The position numbers and the translations under genes were made by a program. Source: a virus. Taken from it: 64,000 bases of DNA. The notes under the pieces were generated by a model. The model was not told the DNA's origin, did no database searches, and was given only the letters and a program-made list of their open reading frames with translations. Shown here one piece after another: positions 17,671-25,342 of the stretch; position 1 is the stretch's first letter, and each line of letters starts with the position of its first letter. The stretch is from IMG/VR virus record IMGVR_UViG_3300008516_000190, positions 1 to 64,000 of that record; one strand, 5' to 3'.

Positions 17671-18803
17671 TGAATATACTACACAAAGCAGCATACGACA
17701 CCAAATATTATGTAACCGATGAGACATTCAAGTTACCAGGAATGTTGAATATTATAAACAGCAACGGAAAAGCTCGCGATGATGGTTATTTTTTGTTCAA
17801 ATTCCAGAACAAATCTCCAGAAGAAAAGAAATGGTACTACCAAGCGTGGAAGAAAGCGCTTGCGAATGAGCCTATAATCAGCCCATCGGGCGAGGCTGTG
17901 CTGTGGCTTATAGATAGTCCTCGCATGACACACATGGCAATCAATGAGATTGTGGAAGCCGAGAGGCTTGGATACTACAATATTATAATAATGTGCGGGC
18001 AGAATGTCGACGGTGGCTTTTTTCAGGTTAAAGACGTTTCTCCAATGGTAGATTTTATCAAGAAAACCATCAAACAATACAGGGTCAAAGCTCTGATAAC
18101 TCCTTGTTTGAACAAGGTGCACAATCAAATACTGCCCCAGATAGATATATTAAAAATAGGCATACAACACGGTTATGGGACCTGGGTTGAAAAGAAAATG
18201 ATTCCTTTTGTGGACCATCATTTCAACTTTGGTGAAATCAGTCACAGGGAGTTTGATAATCCTAACTCCAATATAGCCGGTTATTCTCCTACCAAGTTGT
18301 TTGATATTTATCCCGCTGAACAAGGAGGTTATATTTTATATCTGACACAAGGCAAGGGTATAACAAACAAAATAAACATACTTGGCAAACTCAATCTTTT
18401 GAAACTCACGGAGGATTTCAAGCTCCCTATTATAATCAAGGAGCACGCCGACTGTGAGGGAGAGTTCAAAGGTGTGGTAAACAAGGTTTACAGCGAAAAC
18501 GAAATCAACTCAGTAGAACTCATGAGGAAGGCGAGAGTCGTTGTAACTAGTTGGTCTGGAGCCGGTGTTGAATCAATATTTCTAAATAAACCTACTGTTA
18601 TACTAGACACTCAAAATGACCAGGGTAAGTTTTACAGCACCTCGGGACTTGTTGTTCCGCTGGACTATAACAAGCTCCGAGAAAGAGTGGCATATTTTCT
18701 AAGCGGTAAGAGCATAAACACAAATGATTTCAGGAGGCGCATAAATCACGCTTCTGGAAAAGTCGCGAGTAATATTATACTTTCTGCTTTACAAAACAAG
18801 TGA
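17670..18803 (+). CDS. GT-B-like transferase, resembling CDP-glycerol glycerophosphotransferase / KpsS-type proteins
   Basis: 377 residues from ATG 17670 (TAATG overlap); the frame is open from 17625 but the upstream part belongs to the other gene. Features are GIQHGYGTWVEKK, KEHADCEGEFKG and SWSGAGVESIFLNKPTVIL, a pattern like the nucleotide-binding end of TagF-type polyol phosphate and capsule Kdo transferases (S/T-x-x-S...E-x-x-x-x-x-K-P-x-I). No membrane helix. With the upstream KdsB-like protein it could modify surface glycan or virion components. The family is inferred from motif style, not from a strong signature. Confidence 0.5.
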   Translation: MNILHKAAYDTKYYVTDETFKLPGMLNIINSNGKARDDGYFLFKFQNKSPEEKKWYYQAWKKALANEPIISPSGEAVLWLIDSPRMTHMAINEIVEAERLGYYNIIIMCGQNVDGGFFQVKDVSPMVDFIKKTIKQYRVKALITPCLNKVHNQILPQIDILKIGIQHGYGTWVEKKMIPFVDHHFNFGEISHREFDNPNSNIAGYSPTKLFDIYPAEQGGYILYLTQGKGITNKINILGKLNLLKLTEDFKLPIIIKEHADCEGEFKGVVNKVYSENEINSVELMRKARVVVTSWSGAGVESIFLNKPTVILDTQNDQGKFYSTSGLVVPLDYNKLRERVAYFLSGKSINTNDFRRRINHASGKVASNIILSALQNK

Positions 18804-18816
18804 TAAGTGTTATTAT
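18788..18816 (+). promoter_or_regulatory. Sigma-70-type promoter TTTACA-N17-TATTAT
   Basis: -35 TTTACA at 18788-18793 and -10 TATTAT at 18811-18816 with an exact 17-base spacer; predicted +1 is about 18823. It overlaps the end of the GT-like gene and drives the gene at 18845. An AAGATAA box (18820-18826) lies immediately downstream, so the two promoter classes overlap here. Confidence 0.55.
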
Positions 18817-18819
18817 TAT

Positions 18820-18826
18820 AAGATAA
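18820..18826 (+). promoter_or_regulatory. AAGATAA box, candidate late promoter
   Basis: Context ATAAGATAATAGC, 18 bases before ATG 18845, overlapping the predicted start point of a sigma-70-type promoter. It matches the recurring gap element. Confidence 0.42.
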
Positions 18827-18844
18827 TAGCAACGAGGTACAAGC

Positions 18845-19405
18845 ATGAAAGCTATTTACAGCTCCGAAAAACCGGAACTTAAGACATCCCCCGATCATTA
18901 TTTCGGATTACCAAACGTTGTAGCTTTCTCATACAAGTCCGGTAATCTTTTGTACGCAGATAAAGATAAAAACAAAACCACATTATTTCTCAACGGAAAG
19001 GCGATTGCTAACATAGCAGAAGTCTTATCTAAAAGAGTCACCCACAGCAACATGATGAAGCATTATAATGATGCTATGAAATCCAACGAAGACAAGGCTA
19101 ACTGGATACGAGGTAGAACCAACTCGGCAAGAACTCAAATCAACCTATGGGGACAGCCCGATTCAAACGTTATTGAAGCCATACTGCGAGCTCTCGGTAA
19201 GAATGATGTACTCAATAAACAGGACGAATACAAGGTTGGCACCATCTCCAAAACAGGCGGTTCTAATATCTACGAAGTTGAACCGGCCAAAGCTCCCGAA
19301 GTTCAGATAAAACCTCACAAAGAAATCCGCAAGAGACTTTATAAAAAGCTCGGACTGGAATCAAAAATCAAAAAATTCATCAAAATATTACGCGAAAGTC
19401 TCTGA
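18845..19405 (+). CDS. Unknown protein
   Basis: 186 residues with GAGG upstream of ATG. N-terminal beta segment (NVVAFSYKSGNLLYAD), helical middle, basic C-terminus. No family recognised. It is bounded on both sides by promoter-like sequences, so it may form its own transcription unit. Confidence 0.62.
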   Translation: MKAIYSSEKPELKTSPDHYFGLPNVVAFSYKSGNLLYADKDKNKTTLFLNGKAIANIAEVLSKRVTHSNMMKHYNDAMKSNEDKANWIRGRTNSARTQINLWGQPDSNVIEAILRALGKNDVLNKQDEYKVGTISKTGGSNIYEVEPAKAPEVQIKPHKEIRKRLYKKLGLESKIKKFIKILRESL

Positions 19406-19411
19406 TTTTCC

Positions 19412-19440
19412 TTTACAATCCTTCTGTTTTGTATTATAAT
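19412..19440 (+). promoter_or_regulatory. Sigma-70-type promoter TTTACA-N17-TATAAT
   Basis: -35 TTTACA at 19412-19417 and -10 TATAAT at 19435-19440, spacer exactly 17. Predicted +1 about 19447, giving a 30-base leader with an AGGAGGG Shine-Dalgarno before ATG 19477. Near-consensus for host housekeeping RNA polymerase. It likely drives the small gene, the unknown at 19648 and perhaps the second MoxR module. Confidence 0.75.
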
Positions 19441-19476
19441 AAAGTATGTTCGATAAACTTTCAGGAGGGTTTAAAA

Positions 19477-19647
19477 ATGACTAACAAAAACTACCAACAC
19501 GATAAGGTTAAAAACACCAAGAAGATGAATTTCATTCCGGTCACAAACATTCCTAAGCCAAAGCCTCCTAAGTATTGGAAGCCCACAAAGGAAGAGATTG
19601 AACGGAACTCACTTCTTCGAGAAGCCTATGAAGTTGAGGAGAAGTAA
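19477..19647 (+). CDS. Very small Lys/Pro-rich protein
   Basis: 56 residues. ATG 19477 is preceded by a very strong AGGAGGG; an in-frame upstream start (19429) would lie within the -10 region and is rejected. Contains an IPKPKPPKYWKPTKEE segment. First gene after a strong promoter, so probably highly expressed. No recognised family. Confidence 0.68.
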   Translation: MTNKNYQHDKVKNTKKMNFIPVTNIPKPKPPKYWKPTKEEIERNSLLREAYEVEEK

Positions 19648-20253
19648 ATGAATTCACAAGAAATAGCAGAACAAGCACTTGCTGAGGCTATAATAGGCCC
19701 ATACACCTTAGCTAAAGATGACAAGACATTTATTCAACACTTGATGAAAGATTTTTCCATACCCGAAGCCGCGATTGTTGTGATTGTAGAAGCATCAAAA
19801 CAAACTCGGCTCACAAATGCTGTACTTGAAAATGTCCACTGGTTCGCGATGACTTATTTGGTTCCTAAGATGTATAAAAAGTACCTGACCAAAATCAAAG
19901 TGTCTCGGGCGCCTCTTGATTCGATCGAACTGAACTCTTATCTGGATTTTCTGAAGGCTATATCAGACGCCTGTGAATCAATCAGAAAGTCTCTTCCGGA
20001 TTGTTTAAAACCCAAAAGCAATTGGCTGATGGATGCTTATTTCGAAAAATATCCGATAGAAGCGAAGCGCGTGGATGTACAAAACAAAGCCGGTTGGTAT
20101 CCAAAATCGCCCATAATGAATTTATATGAAACCAAAATCAGAGGTCCTCTAAACAAACTGGCGAAAGCTAAGTCTCGGCGGAATCTCATAAACAAGCGAA
20201 AGGCCCATATGAATAAATACAAGAACTATAGGCCTTCATTAGGTAGCTATTGA
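19648..20253 (+). CDS. Unknown helical protein
   Basis: 201 residues, starting directly after the preceding stop. Helical, with a basic C-terminal 35 residues (AKSRRNLINKRK) that could bind nucleic acid. It lies just upstream of the second MoxR module, possibly in the same transcript. No family recognised. Confidence 0.62.
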   Translation: MNSQEIAEQALAEAIIGPYTLAKDDKTFIQHLMKDFSIPEAAIVVIVEASKQTRLTNAVLENVHWFAMTYLVPKMYKKYLTKIKVSRAPLDSIELNSYLDFLKAISDACESIRKSLPDCLKPKSNWLMDAYFEKYPIEAKRVDVQNKAGWYPKSPIMNLYETKIRGPLNKLAKAKSRRNLINKRKAHMNKYKNYRPSLGSY

Positions 20254-20290
20254 AACATACATATAACAAACCAACACAAGGAGTAAACAA

Positions 20291-21385
20291 GTGGCAAATC
20301 CCCAGCAAGTAAAAAAGAAACTTGATCTGGTCCTTCCTTTGGAAGGAAAGCAAACAGTCACCCCTTTTATTCATGGAGTGCCTGGTATTGGCAAGTCGGC
20401 AATCGTCAAGCAAATTGCCGAGGAACGAGGCATCCTATTTATAGACCTTAGGCTGTCACAACACGAAGCATCCGACATCAAGGGTATTCCTTACCCGGTT
20501 CCGGAAGAAAGTATCTCAAGATGGCTTCCTCCGGAGTTCCTACCTTTCAAGACAACCACAAAGTATCAGGGAACATCAGGCATCCTGTTTCTCGACGAGC
20601 TAAACAGAGCTGCACCAGATGTACTGCAAACGGTTTTCCAGCTGGTTCTTGACAGACAGGTTGGAAACCTTGAACTCGTCGACGAGTGGCACATTGTCTG
20701 TGCTGGTAACTTGGGAGCAGAAGATGGCTGTGATGTTGTTGATTTAGATCCGGCTCTCAACAACAGGTTCATTCATTTCTTCATGGATCCTGACCTGCCA
20801 AGTTGGCTAAAGTGGGCCGAAAAGAACAGCATCAATGAAGATGTTGTCGCTTTCCTTGGCGCCAAGCCAGCTTACCTGTACAAAAAAACCAAGACTAAAA
20901 GCGATGACGAGTTTCTTATTACTCCTCGTAGTTGGGAAAAGTTTTCTGACCTTATCGCGATGAATAGCGACTTGGGTATCAAAAAGGTTACCAACATCCT
21001 CGCGGCCGATATAATCTCTGACGCCGCGGTTCATTTCATGAAGTATCTGGAGGAAAAAAACCTGGTCGATCCAAAGGACATCCTCAACAAGTACGACGAG
21101 GTCAAACCGAAGCTCGAGAAGATGGCACGTGAGCAACGATATGCCGCCAACCAGGAGCTGGTTGTTACCATCAGCAAAATGAAAAAGATCATGGAGAAGC
21201 ATCTGGAAAACCTCCACCGCTACATGACAGATTACATGGAGGATGACATTCACATGGCTTTCCTCAAGGAAGTGGCCAAAAAGACCGACAGTCCAGATGG
21301 AAACCATTTCATTGACAAGTATCTCGACAAGTTTGATGACGAATCAGACAAGGTCATCGAGTTGATGTCAAAGGAGCAGAAATAA
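20291..21385 (+). CDS. MoxR-like AAA+ ATPase, second copy
   Basis: 364 residues from GTG with AGGAG 8 bases upstream. Walker A GVPGIGKS at 29-36, Walker B ILFLDELNRA near 97-106, CAGN sensor-1 segment, LNNRF arginine-finger-like end of the AAA+ core. Normal MoxR length, unlike the long copy at 1962-4274. The next gene overlaps as TAATG and encodes a fused metallopeptidase-VWA protein, the standard MoxR partner. The two MoxR proteins differ too much to be a recent duplication. Confidence 0.85.
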   Translation: MANPQQVKKKLDLVLPLEGKQTVTPFIHGVPGIGKSAIVKQIAEERGILFIDLRLSQHEASDIKGIPYPVPEESISRWLPPEFLPFKTTTKYQGTSGILFLDELNRAAPDVLQTVFQLVLDRQVGNLELVDEWHIVCAGNLGAEDGCDVVDLDPALNNRFIHFFMDPDLPSWLKWAEKNSINEDVVAFLGAKPAYLYKKTKTKSDDEFLITPRSWEKFSDLIAMNSDLGIKKVTNILAADIISDAAVHFMKYLEEKNLVDPKDILNKYDEVKPKLEKMAREQRYAANQELVVTISKMKKIMEKHLENLHRYMTDYMEDDIHMAFLKEVAKKTDSPDGNHFIDKYLDKFDDESDKVIELMSKEQK

Positions 21386-22689
21386 TGAAGCGGGCCAGAA
21401 TACCCAGGAAGATTGAAATCATTTCAACAAAGTGGGTTCAAGAGGCCCCTTTCTTCTCTGAGTTCACTCTTAGGTTTTACTATCACGAGTGCGGCCCAGG
21501 CGAATTGCCGATGCCCACAATGGGTGTTGGCGTTGAAAAGGGACGCCTGAACCTGTATTACGATAAAGAATTTGTCAATAAATGCCCGAGTGATATCCTT
21601 GAGTTTGTCATGATCCATGAGATCATGCACGTAATTTCCCTTCATACGGAGCGAGCCATGCCAGAAAAAATGGTGTGGAACATCGCAGCCGATATGATTA
21701 TCAACGATAGCATTACCACTCTCAAAATAGCCGGCCGGCCGATCAAGTGCTGGGATCAGGGAACATACTTCTCTCATGCTGTAGATGAAGGCTATCAAGG
21801 AGAAAAGATTTCTGAACCTCTGTACGAATGGTTGCTGAAAAAGTATGAGCAGTATAAACAAAAATACGGCTCGGAAATGCAGCAAGCTGGCCTTAAAGGT
21901 CCTGGTGATGGAAAAGGTGGACAGGGAGATCAAGATGGACAGGGAGATCAAGACCAAGATGGAAAAGGCAAAGGTGGTGGAGATGACGAATCTCCTCTAA
22001 AAAAGATGTTCAAGCAGATGGATGTACACGATTGGATACAGAAGCAGATGACTGAGATGGATAAAAAGGTCGTCGAAGAGATCGTCAAAAGCGCCAGGAT
22101 GCGTAGTTGGGGTTCAATGTCTGGTGAAATGGTTGAAAAACTGGATGAGCTTACCAGGGATAAAGCTCTAAACTGGAAACAGCTACTACGAAAATACACA
22201 AACAACTGGACATGGGGCAAAGGCCCGGTTCGTTTCCGAACCTGGAACAAGAGAAACCGGCGACAGCTTCCACTGCCTGGATATAAACGGCCTCACAACG
22301 AACTGGTTGTGGCTGTTGATACGTCTGGTTCCATTGACCAGGAATATTTCCAGATGTTCTTCAAAGAAATCGAAACAATAGCCAAGGACAAGGACAGGCT
22401 TACTATCCTTGAGTGTGATACTCAAATCAACAAGGTGTATTACAAATATCGTCGCGGAGATTACAAGAAGATAGAACTTCACGGTCGCGGCGGTACATCA
22501 TTCGGTCCTGTGTTTGATTGGATGAAAGAGCACAAAAAAGATAAAGCGCTTCTCGTGTATTTCACTGACCTGTGGGCTGACTGGAACTTTGAGATTCATA
22601 ACATCCGTTGTATTTGGTGCACTCCCTCGGATGGAGAAGATGCACCCAGAAACAAAGGGCTCACGGTTCATATAAAGAAAGACAAGTGA
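21385..22689 (+). CDS. DUF2201-type metallopeptidase-VWA fusion protein
   Basis: 434 residues. The N-terminal metallopeptidase domain has HEIMH at 78-82 and ADMIIND; a Gly/Asp/Gln-rich linker lies near 172-195 (GQGDQDGQGDQ); the C-terminal VWA-like domain begins with DTSGS at 312-316 and includes GRGGTSFGP and an FTDLW strand. It is the complete form of the architecture split between 4264-5010 and 845-1951. Together with the MoxR ATPase it should form an ATP-driven remodelling or proteolytic system. Its last 17 codons and the following 32 bases are duplicated 300 bases downstream. Confidence 0.83.
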   Translation: MKRARIPRKIEIISTKWVQEAPFFSEFTLRFYYHECGPGELPMPTMGVGVEKGRLNLYYDKEFVNKCPSDILEFVMIHEIMHVISLHTERAMPEKMVWNIAADMIINDSITTLKIAGRPIKCWDQGTYFSHAVDEGYQGEKISEPLYEWLLKKYEQYKQKYGSEMQQAGLKGPGDGKGGQGDQDGQGDQDQDGKGKGGGDDESPLKKMFKQMDVHDWIQKQMTEMDKKVVEEIVKSARMRSWGSMSGEMVEKLDELTRDKALNWKQLLRKYTNNWTWGKGPVRFRTWNKRNRRQLPLPGYKRPHNELVVAVDTSGSIDQEYFQMFFKEIETIAKDKDRLTILECDTQINKVYYKYRRGDYKKIELHGRGGTSFGPVFDWMKEHKKDKALLVYFTDLWADWNFEIHNIRCIWCTPSDGEDAPRNKGLTVHIKKDK

Positions 22690-22718
22690 GAAGAAATAGA
22701 AAAGTATTCGTAGCGAAG
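22631..22718 (+). repeat. Direct repeat copy 1 (88 bp, partner at 22931-23018)
   Basis: 88 bases repeated exactly 300 bases downstream with three mismatches (22634, 22659, 22663). Copy 1 spans the end of the metallopeptidase-VWA gene, its stop, and a GTGAG start that now runs into a stop after 19 codons. The gene at 22732 lies between the copies. Confidence 0.92.
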
Positions 22719-22731
22719 TTGGGGGGAGAGG

Positions 22732-22989
22732 ATGAAGCGGTATAATGCAAAGATAATTTTGGGAATTGGGAATCCATATACGGATATGTATATAGCCGAT
22801 GAGGTGGATACATGGATAGCAGAAAAGATAGCCGAATTGAAATGGAAAATTCAAGATGCAGAAGGAGATAGAAGTTTACAGATGTTTCATTATGAGGAAT
22901 TTGTAACCGAACTTGAGCGGATAGTAAAGGATGTAGAAGATGCACCCAGAAACAAAGGACTCGCGGTTCATATAAAGAAAGACAAGTGA
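22732..22989 (+). CDS. Small inserted gene with borrowed C-terminus
   Basis: 85 residues preceded by GGGGGAG. The first 68 residues are unique; the last 17 (EDAPRNKGL...HIKKDK) come from the duplicated tail of the metallopeptidase-VWA gene. It appears to be a cassette inserted between that gene and the membrane protein gene at 22986, bringing a second copy of the tail so that the GTGA overlap start downstream is preserved. Function unknown. Confidence 0.62.
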   Translation: MKRYNAKIILGIGNPYTDMYIADEVDTWIAEKIAELKWKIQDAEGDRSLQMFHYEEFVTELERIVKDVEDAPRNKGLAVHIKKDK

Positions 22990-23018
22990 GAAGAAATAGA
23001 AAAGTATTCGTAGCGAAG
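22931..23018 (+). repeat. Direct repeat copy 2 (88 bp, partner at 22631-22718)
   Basis: About 96.6% identical to copy 1 (85 of 88). Here the repeat includes the end of the inserted small gene and the start of the membrane protein gene at 22986. Confidence 0.92.
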
Positions 23019-23198
23019 AACCTTTTGAAAAATCCGAACTGGGTAAAACCCAGGCCGATTCGTAAAGGTATAAAAACAACCGCGAGGTGCTCATTTGGAT
23101 TTATTATGCTGATACCCATGGTGTTTCTCGTCTTCGTTTTATTCGTCGTGTTGAGAATCATGGGAATATTCGGCGCCATTGAAGACATAGATTACTAA
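22986..23198 (+). CDS. Small membrane protein with N-terminal AKNLL motif
   Basis: 70 residues from GTG, overlapping the upstream stop as GTGA. MRRNRKVFVAKNLLKNP start, basic, then one membrane helix at about 35-58. The N-terminal VAKNLL resembles the AKxLLL module at the start of many small proteins in this window. The first 11 codons are also present, truncated, in repeat copy 1. Confidence 0.62.
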   Translation: MRRNRKVFVAKNLLKNPNWVKPRPIRKGIKTTARCSFGFIMLIPMVFLVFVLFVVLRIMGIFGAIEDIDY

Positions 23199-23209
23199 GG
23201 ATAACACTA

Positions 23210-23650
23210 ATGGAAGAATCATCTGGCTGTATTGTTGTACAGGATTATGATGGAGTTCCGCACATTCTCATGGTACATGGAGCGGGCAACTGGAAGATAA
23301 AACGATTCGGATTTCCTAAAGGCAATATTGACCGCGGCGAAAAGTTAGAACAAACCGCCATAAGAGAAACCAAGGAAGAAACTGGCATCACCCCCGAGAT
23401 CATCAAATATCTCGGGCACGTTGACAGGCACTATGGCAAGAAAAAGCGAGTTCATGCATATCTCGCCAAAGTAAAGGCCGGTCAGATAGATGACAAAAAG
23501 CACACTGTTGGATATGATAAGAGCGAGGTTGATGTTTCCAAGTTCTACCCGGTGGATCAAGCTGTAGAAATGGCTTATACGTATCAAAAGCCGCTGTTAA
23601 AAAAAGCCAAAATTGAGATAGAAAAAATATATGAAAGAACTCAGTCGTAA
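23210..23650 (+). CDS. Nudix hydrolase
   Basis: 146 residues with a complete Nudix box: G-x5-E-x7-RE-x2-EE-x-G-I, beginning at GNIDRGE near residue 39. Preceded by FPKG as in Ap4A/mRNA-decapping type Nudix proteins. It hydrolyses nucleoside diphosphate-X compounds; possible substrates are Ap4A, oxidised dNTPs, NAD derivatives or 5'-triphosphate RNA, none resolvable here. A CTAAGGATAA variant of the promoter box lies 8-17 bases upstream. Confidence 0.85.
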   Translation: MEESSGCIVVQDYDGVPHILMVHGAGNWKIKRFGFPKGNIDRGEKLEQTAIRETKEETGITPEIIKYLGHVDRHYGKKKRVHAYLAKVKAGQIDDKKHTVGYDKSEVDVSKFYPVDQAVEMAYTYQKPLLKKAKIEIEKIYERTQS

Positions 23651-23807
23651 AAGCAAAGCAGTATGGGCCAAGGCTTTTCTCAAGAAGCCATTAAAAACAA
23701 AGTACCTTTTTAGGCTTATTGGAGATGCCTGGCAGATGCGTGTCAAAATAGACGAAGAGAAAAGGCATACTAAAATTGAACAAGATCAGAAACTTCGACG
23801 ACTTTGA
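23631..23807 (+). CDS. Very small basic protein with AKAFL motif
   Basis: 58 residues from ATG 23631, overlapping the Nudix gene end by 20 bases. Start MKELSRKSKAVWAKAFLKKP, a variant of the N-terminal AKxLLL module. Basic and helical. Overlaps the next small frame by 32 bases. Supported by context and the module only. Confidence 0.48.
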   Translation: MKELSRKSKAVWAKAFLKKPLKTKYLFRLIGDAWQMRVKIDEEKRHTKIEQDQKLRRL

Positions 23808-23958
23808 TGTTTGGTACAGAAAAGAGGTAGCCAAGCGTCTTCTTTTAGAAGAAAAAAAAGTCTCAATGGGAACTTTTATAGAAAGGTGGCTGAGAAATGA
23901 CAAAGCCCCAGTTCGCGAAATATCTTCTGACCGATCGAATAAAGAGATTGATAGCTGA
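23776..23958 (+). CDS. Very small protein with AKRLLL motif
   Basis: 60 residues, apparently from a TTG start. VWYRKEVAKRLLLEEKK near the N-terminus matches the module shared by many small genes nearby. It overlaps neighbours on both sides (32 and 62 bases). The rare start and overlaps make the exact extent uncertain. Confidence 0.42.
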   Translation: MNKIRNFDDFDVWYRKEVAKRLLLEEKKVSMGTFIERWLRNDKAPVREISSDRSNKEIDS

Positions 23959-24091
23959 ATTAAAAGACGTGGCAATCAACAGCAGCCATGTTGTTGAAGA
24001 TCACGTAAAAGCCGACAAACTGCTTCTGGAATATATTAACGAACCTGAAGTCTCATACTGGTTCGATGAGATAGATAAATGGTACGAGTGA
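23897..24091 (+). CDS. Small acidic protein with N-terminal AKYLL motif
   Basis: 64 residues, MTKPQFAKYLLTDRIKRL start; acidic helical remainder. Carries the AKxLLx module within the first 12 residues. It overlaps the previous frame by 62 bases and the next by GTGA. Function unknown. Confidence 0.52.
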   Translation: MTKPQFAKYLLTDRIKRLIAELKDVAINSSHVVEDHVKADKLLLEYINEPEVSYWFDEIDKWYE

Positions 24092-24180
24092 GCGGCAACA
24101 AGAAACTCCGACGGGATTATGCCAAGCAGCTTCTTAAAGGCGAAAAAATAGACTCGTCATATGCGAGTTTGATGGCATGA
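24088..24180 (+). CDS. Micro-protein consisting mostly of the AKQLL module
   Basis: 30 residues from GTG 24088 (GTGA overlap). RRDYAKQLLKGEK is nearly all that is present besides a short tail. Too short to trust alone; support is the repeated module, the coupled start and the coupled stop (ATGA with the next frame). Confidence 0.4.
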   Translation: MSGNKKLRRDYAKQLLKGEKIDSSYASLMA

Positions 24181-24287
24181 TACACAGAACCACGACTCAT
24201 TTGGAATCAAAACACGGTATGACTCACAAGGAGGCACTCGAAGAGGCCACACGAAGAACGAAGCACTTCTATGGCTTTACGTTCTGA
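24177..24287 (+). CDS. Micro-protein, unknown
   Basis: 36 residues, start in an ATGA overlap. An internal MTHKEALEEATRRTKHFYGF helix begins at a second ATG preceded by AAAACACGG. No module, no known family. It is the last frame before a strong promoter. Confidence 0.38.
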   Translation: MIHRTTTHLESKHGMTHKEALEEATRRTKHFYGFTF

Positions 24288-24314
24288 CAAATGAAAGTCA
24301 CACCGTTTTTTAAC

Positions 24315-24343
24315 TTTACAAACCTCCCTAACTGTGATATACT
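24315..24343 (+). promoter_or_regulatory. Sigma-70-type promoter TTTACA-N17-TATACT, leaderless geometry
   Basis: -35 TTTACA at 24315-24320, -10 TATACT at 24338-24343, spacer 17. The usual +1, seven bases after the -10, falls on 24350, the A of the downstream ATG, so the transcript should lack a 5' leader. There is no Shine-Dalgarno before that ATG. Confidence 0.72.
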
Positions 24344-24349
24344 TATATC

Positions 24350-24691
24350 ATGAAAACTTATACCAAAGAAGAAATCAAAGAGTTACTATCAAAATCAGAC
24401 AAGGCTGTTGAAAGAGGAATACTGGCCATTTACGGCAAACAAGCAGTTTCCGAGCAAGTTGCTGAATCCACTCTATATAGCAATGGGGTCGGTTTTAGTG
24501 CTTTTGATGCCAAGCGCGGCAGTTATTATGCAGAATGGCTCAAAAATGGCCGACATCTCACCAGCGAGCATATTGAAAAAGGTCGTAATCTTATAGTGAA
24601 ATACTCTAAACAGCTTGCTGACATAGCCAACGAAAAACAAATCGAAAAAAGAAACACAGCAAAATCACTTCTAGGGAGTTCCAATGAATAA
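24350..24691 (+). CDS. Unknown protein, probably translated from a leaderless mRNA
   Basis: 113 residues. The central GVGFSAFDAKRGSYYAEWL and LTSEHIEKGRNLIVKYSKQLADIAN segments recall a short domain I have seen in phage and plasmid proteins of unknown function. It ends NTAKSLLG, an echo of the AKxLL module, here at the C-terminus. First gene of a new transcription unit; a promoter lies directly upstream. Confidence 0.68.
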   Translation: MKTYTKEEIKELLSKSDKAVERGILAIYGKQAVSEQVAESTLYSNGVGFSAFDAKRGSYYAEWLKNGRHLTSEHIEKGRNLIVKYSKQLADIANEKQIEKRNTAKSLLGSSNE

Positions 24692-24869
24692 TCCTTATAT
24701 ACTACACAAACCAATGTTGGTAGATAGTGGCTGCAAGGCTTTCTGTAACTGTTACCCAAATAACTGTAAAGACTGTCTGTCTAAAGACTTGGCTCATTTG
24801 CTTTATGTCGCGGGCGCCATAAGACCTTCTGAACTCATGAATATGGGCTCTGATTACCCTGAAGCATAG
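24684..24869 (+). CDS. Small Cys-rich protein
   Basis: 61 residues with five cysteines in CKAFCNC and CKDC between about residues 17 and 31, suggesting a small zinc knuckle. Overlaps the previous gene by 8 bases. Nothing else recognised. Confidence 0.52.
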   Translation: MNNPYILHKPMLVDSGCKAFCNCYPNNCKDCLSKDLAHLLYVAGAIRPSELMNMGSDYPEA

Positions 24870-24878
24870 ATATATACA

Positions 24879-25127
24879 ATGGATTATAAGTCGGCAGAAG
24901 CCAAAAATCTTCTGTTGGGAAGAGATATTCACTCATGCGAAGGATGCCGGCATTATATTTTCACCATGGGATTGGATTACGGATTTTCTTTTTGCAAGCT
25001 TCCTGGCAGAAAAAGAATATTGCGGAAAAAGAAATACAAACGTTTGAAGTTGGAACATGCCGGGACTTGTGATGAAATCCTGAACCACGATGGGAAATGC
25101 GAATGGTTTCAGCCAAAGCAGAAATAG
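24879..25127 (+). CDS. Small zinc-ribbon-like protein with N-terminal AKNLLL module
   Basis: 82 residues; SAEAKNLLLGRDIHSCEGC at the start, then FCKLPG, a basic loop, GTCDE and GKCEWF. The conserved order CxxC...C...C...C suggests metal binding. Belongs to the AKxLLLxxxCxxC group found here and at 34.1-35.0 kb. The end overlaps the next gene by 31 bases. Confidence 0.62.
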   Translation: MDYKSAEAKNLLLGRDIHSCEGCRHYIFTMGLDYGFSFCKLPGRKRILRKKKYKRLKLEHAGTCDEILNHDGKCEWFQPKQK

Positions 25128-25342
25128 CCAAGGGGCTTTTACTTAAAAACTGTGAGACGTGTGGATGGCGAACTCGGGGGAGTATTATGGATTCCGGCTA
25201 CCCTGTTTGGTGCGTTCCAGAATACCGGGAACCAGATCGAAAGAGAACACTCGAGAGACGTGTGTCTGATGTGCCAACGACTAGAACATGCGAACACTAT
25301 AAAGAGTTAAAAGCTTTGAGGGAGGAGTTGAGTGGAACTTAA
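25097..25342 (+). CDS. Small zinc-ribbon-like protein with AKGLLL module
   Basis: 81 residues; KAEIAKGLLLKNCETCGW at the N-terminus, then WCVPEYREP and TRTCEHY. Same layout as the previous protein and the 34 kb group: module, CxxC, about 20 residues, C, about 25 residues, C. Function unknown. Confidence 0.62.
   Translation: MRMVSAKAEIAKGLLLKNCETCGWRTRGSIMDSGYPVWCVPEYREPDRKRTLERRVSDVPTTRTCEHYKELKALREELSGT

Noticed and set aside
20291-22689. RavA-ViaA or CbbQ/CbbO-type host operon
   Set aside because: The partner has an N-terminal HExxH domain fused to VWA, fitting the DUF2201 architecture rather than ViaA or CbbO.
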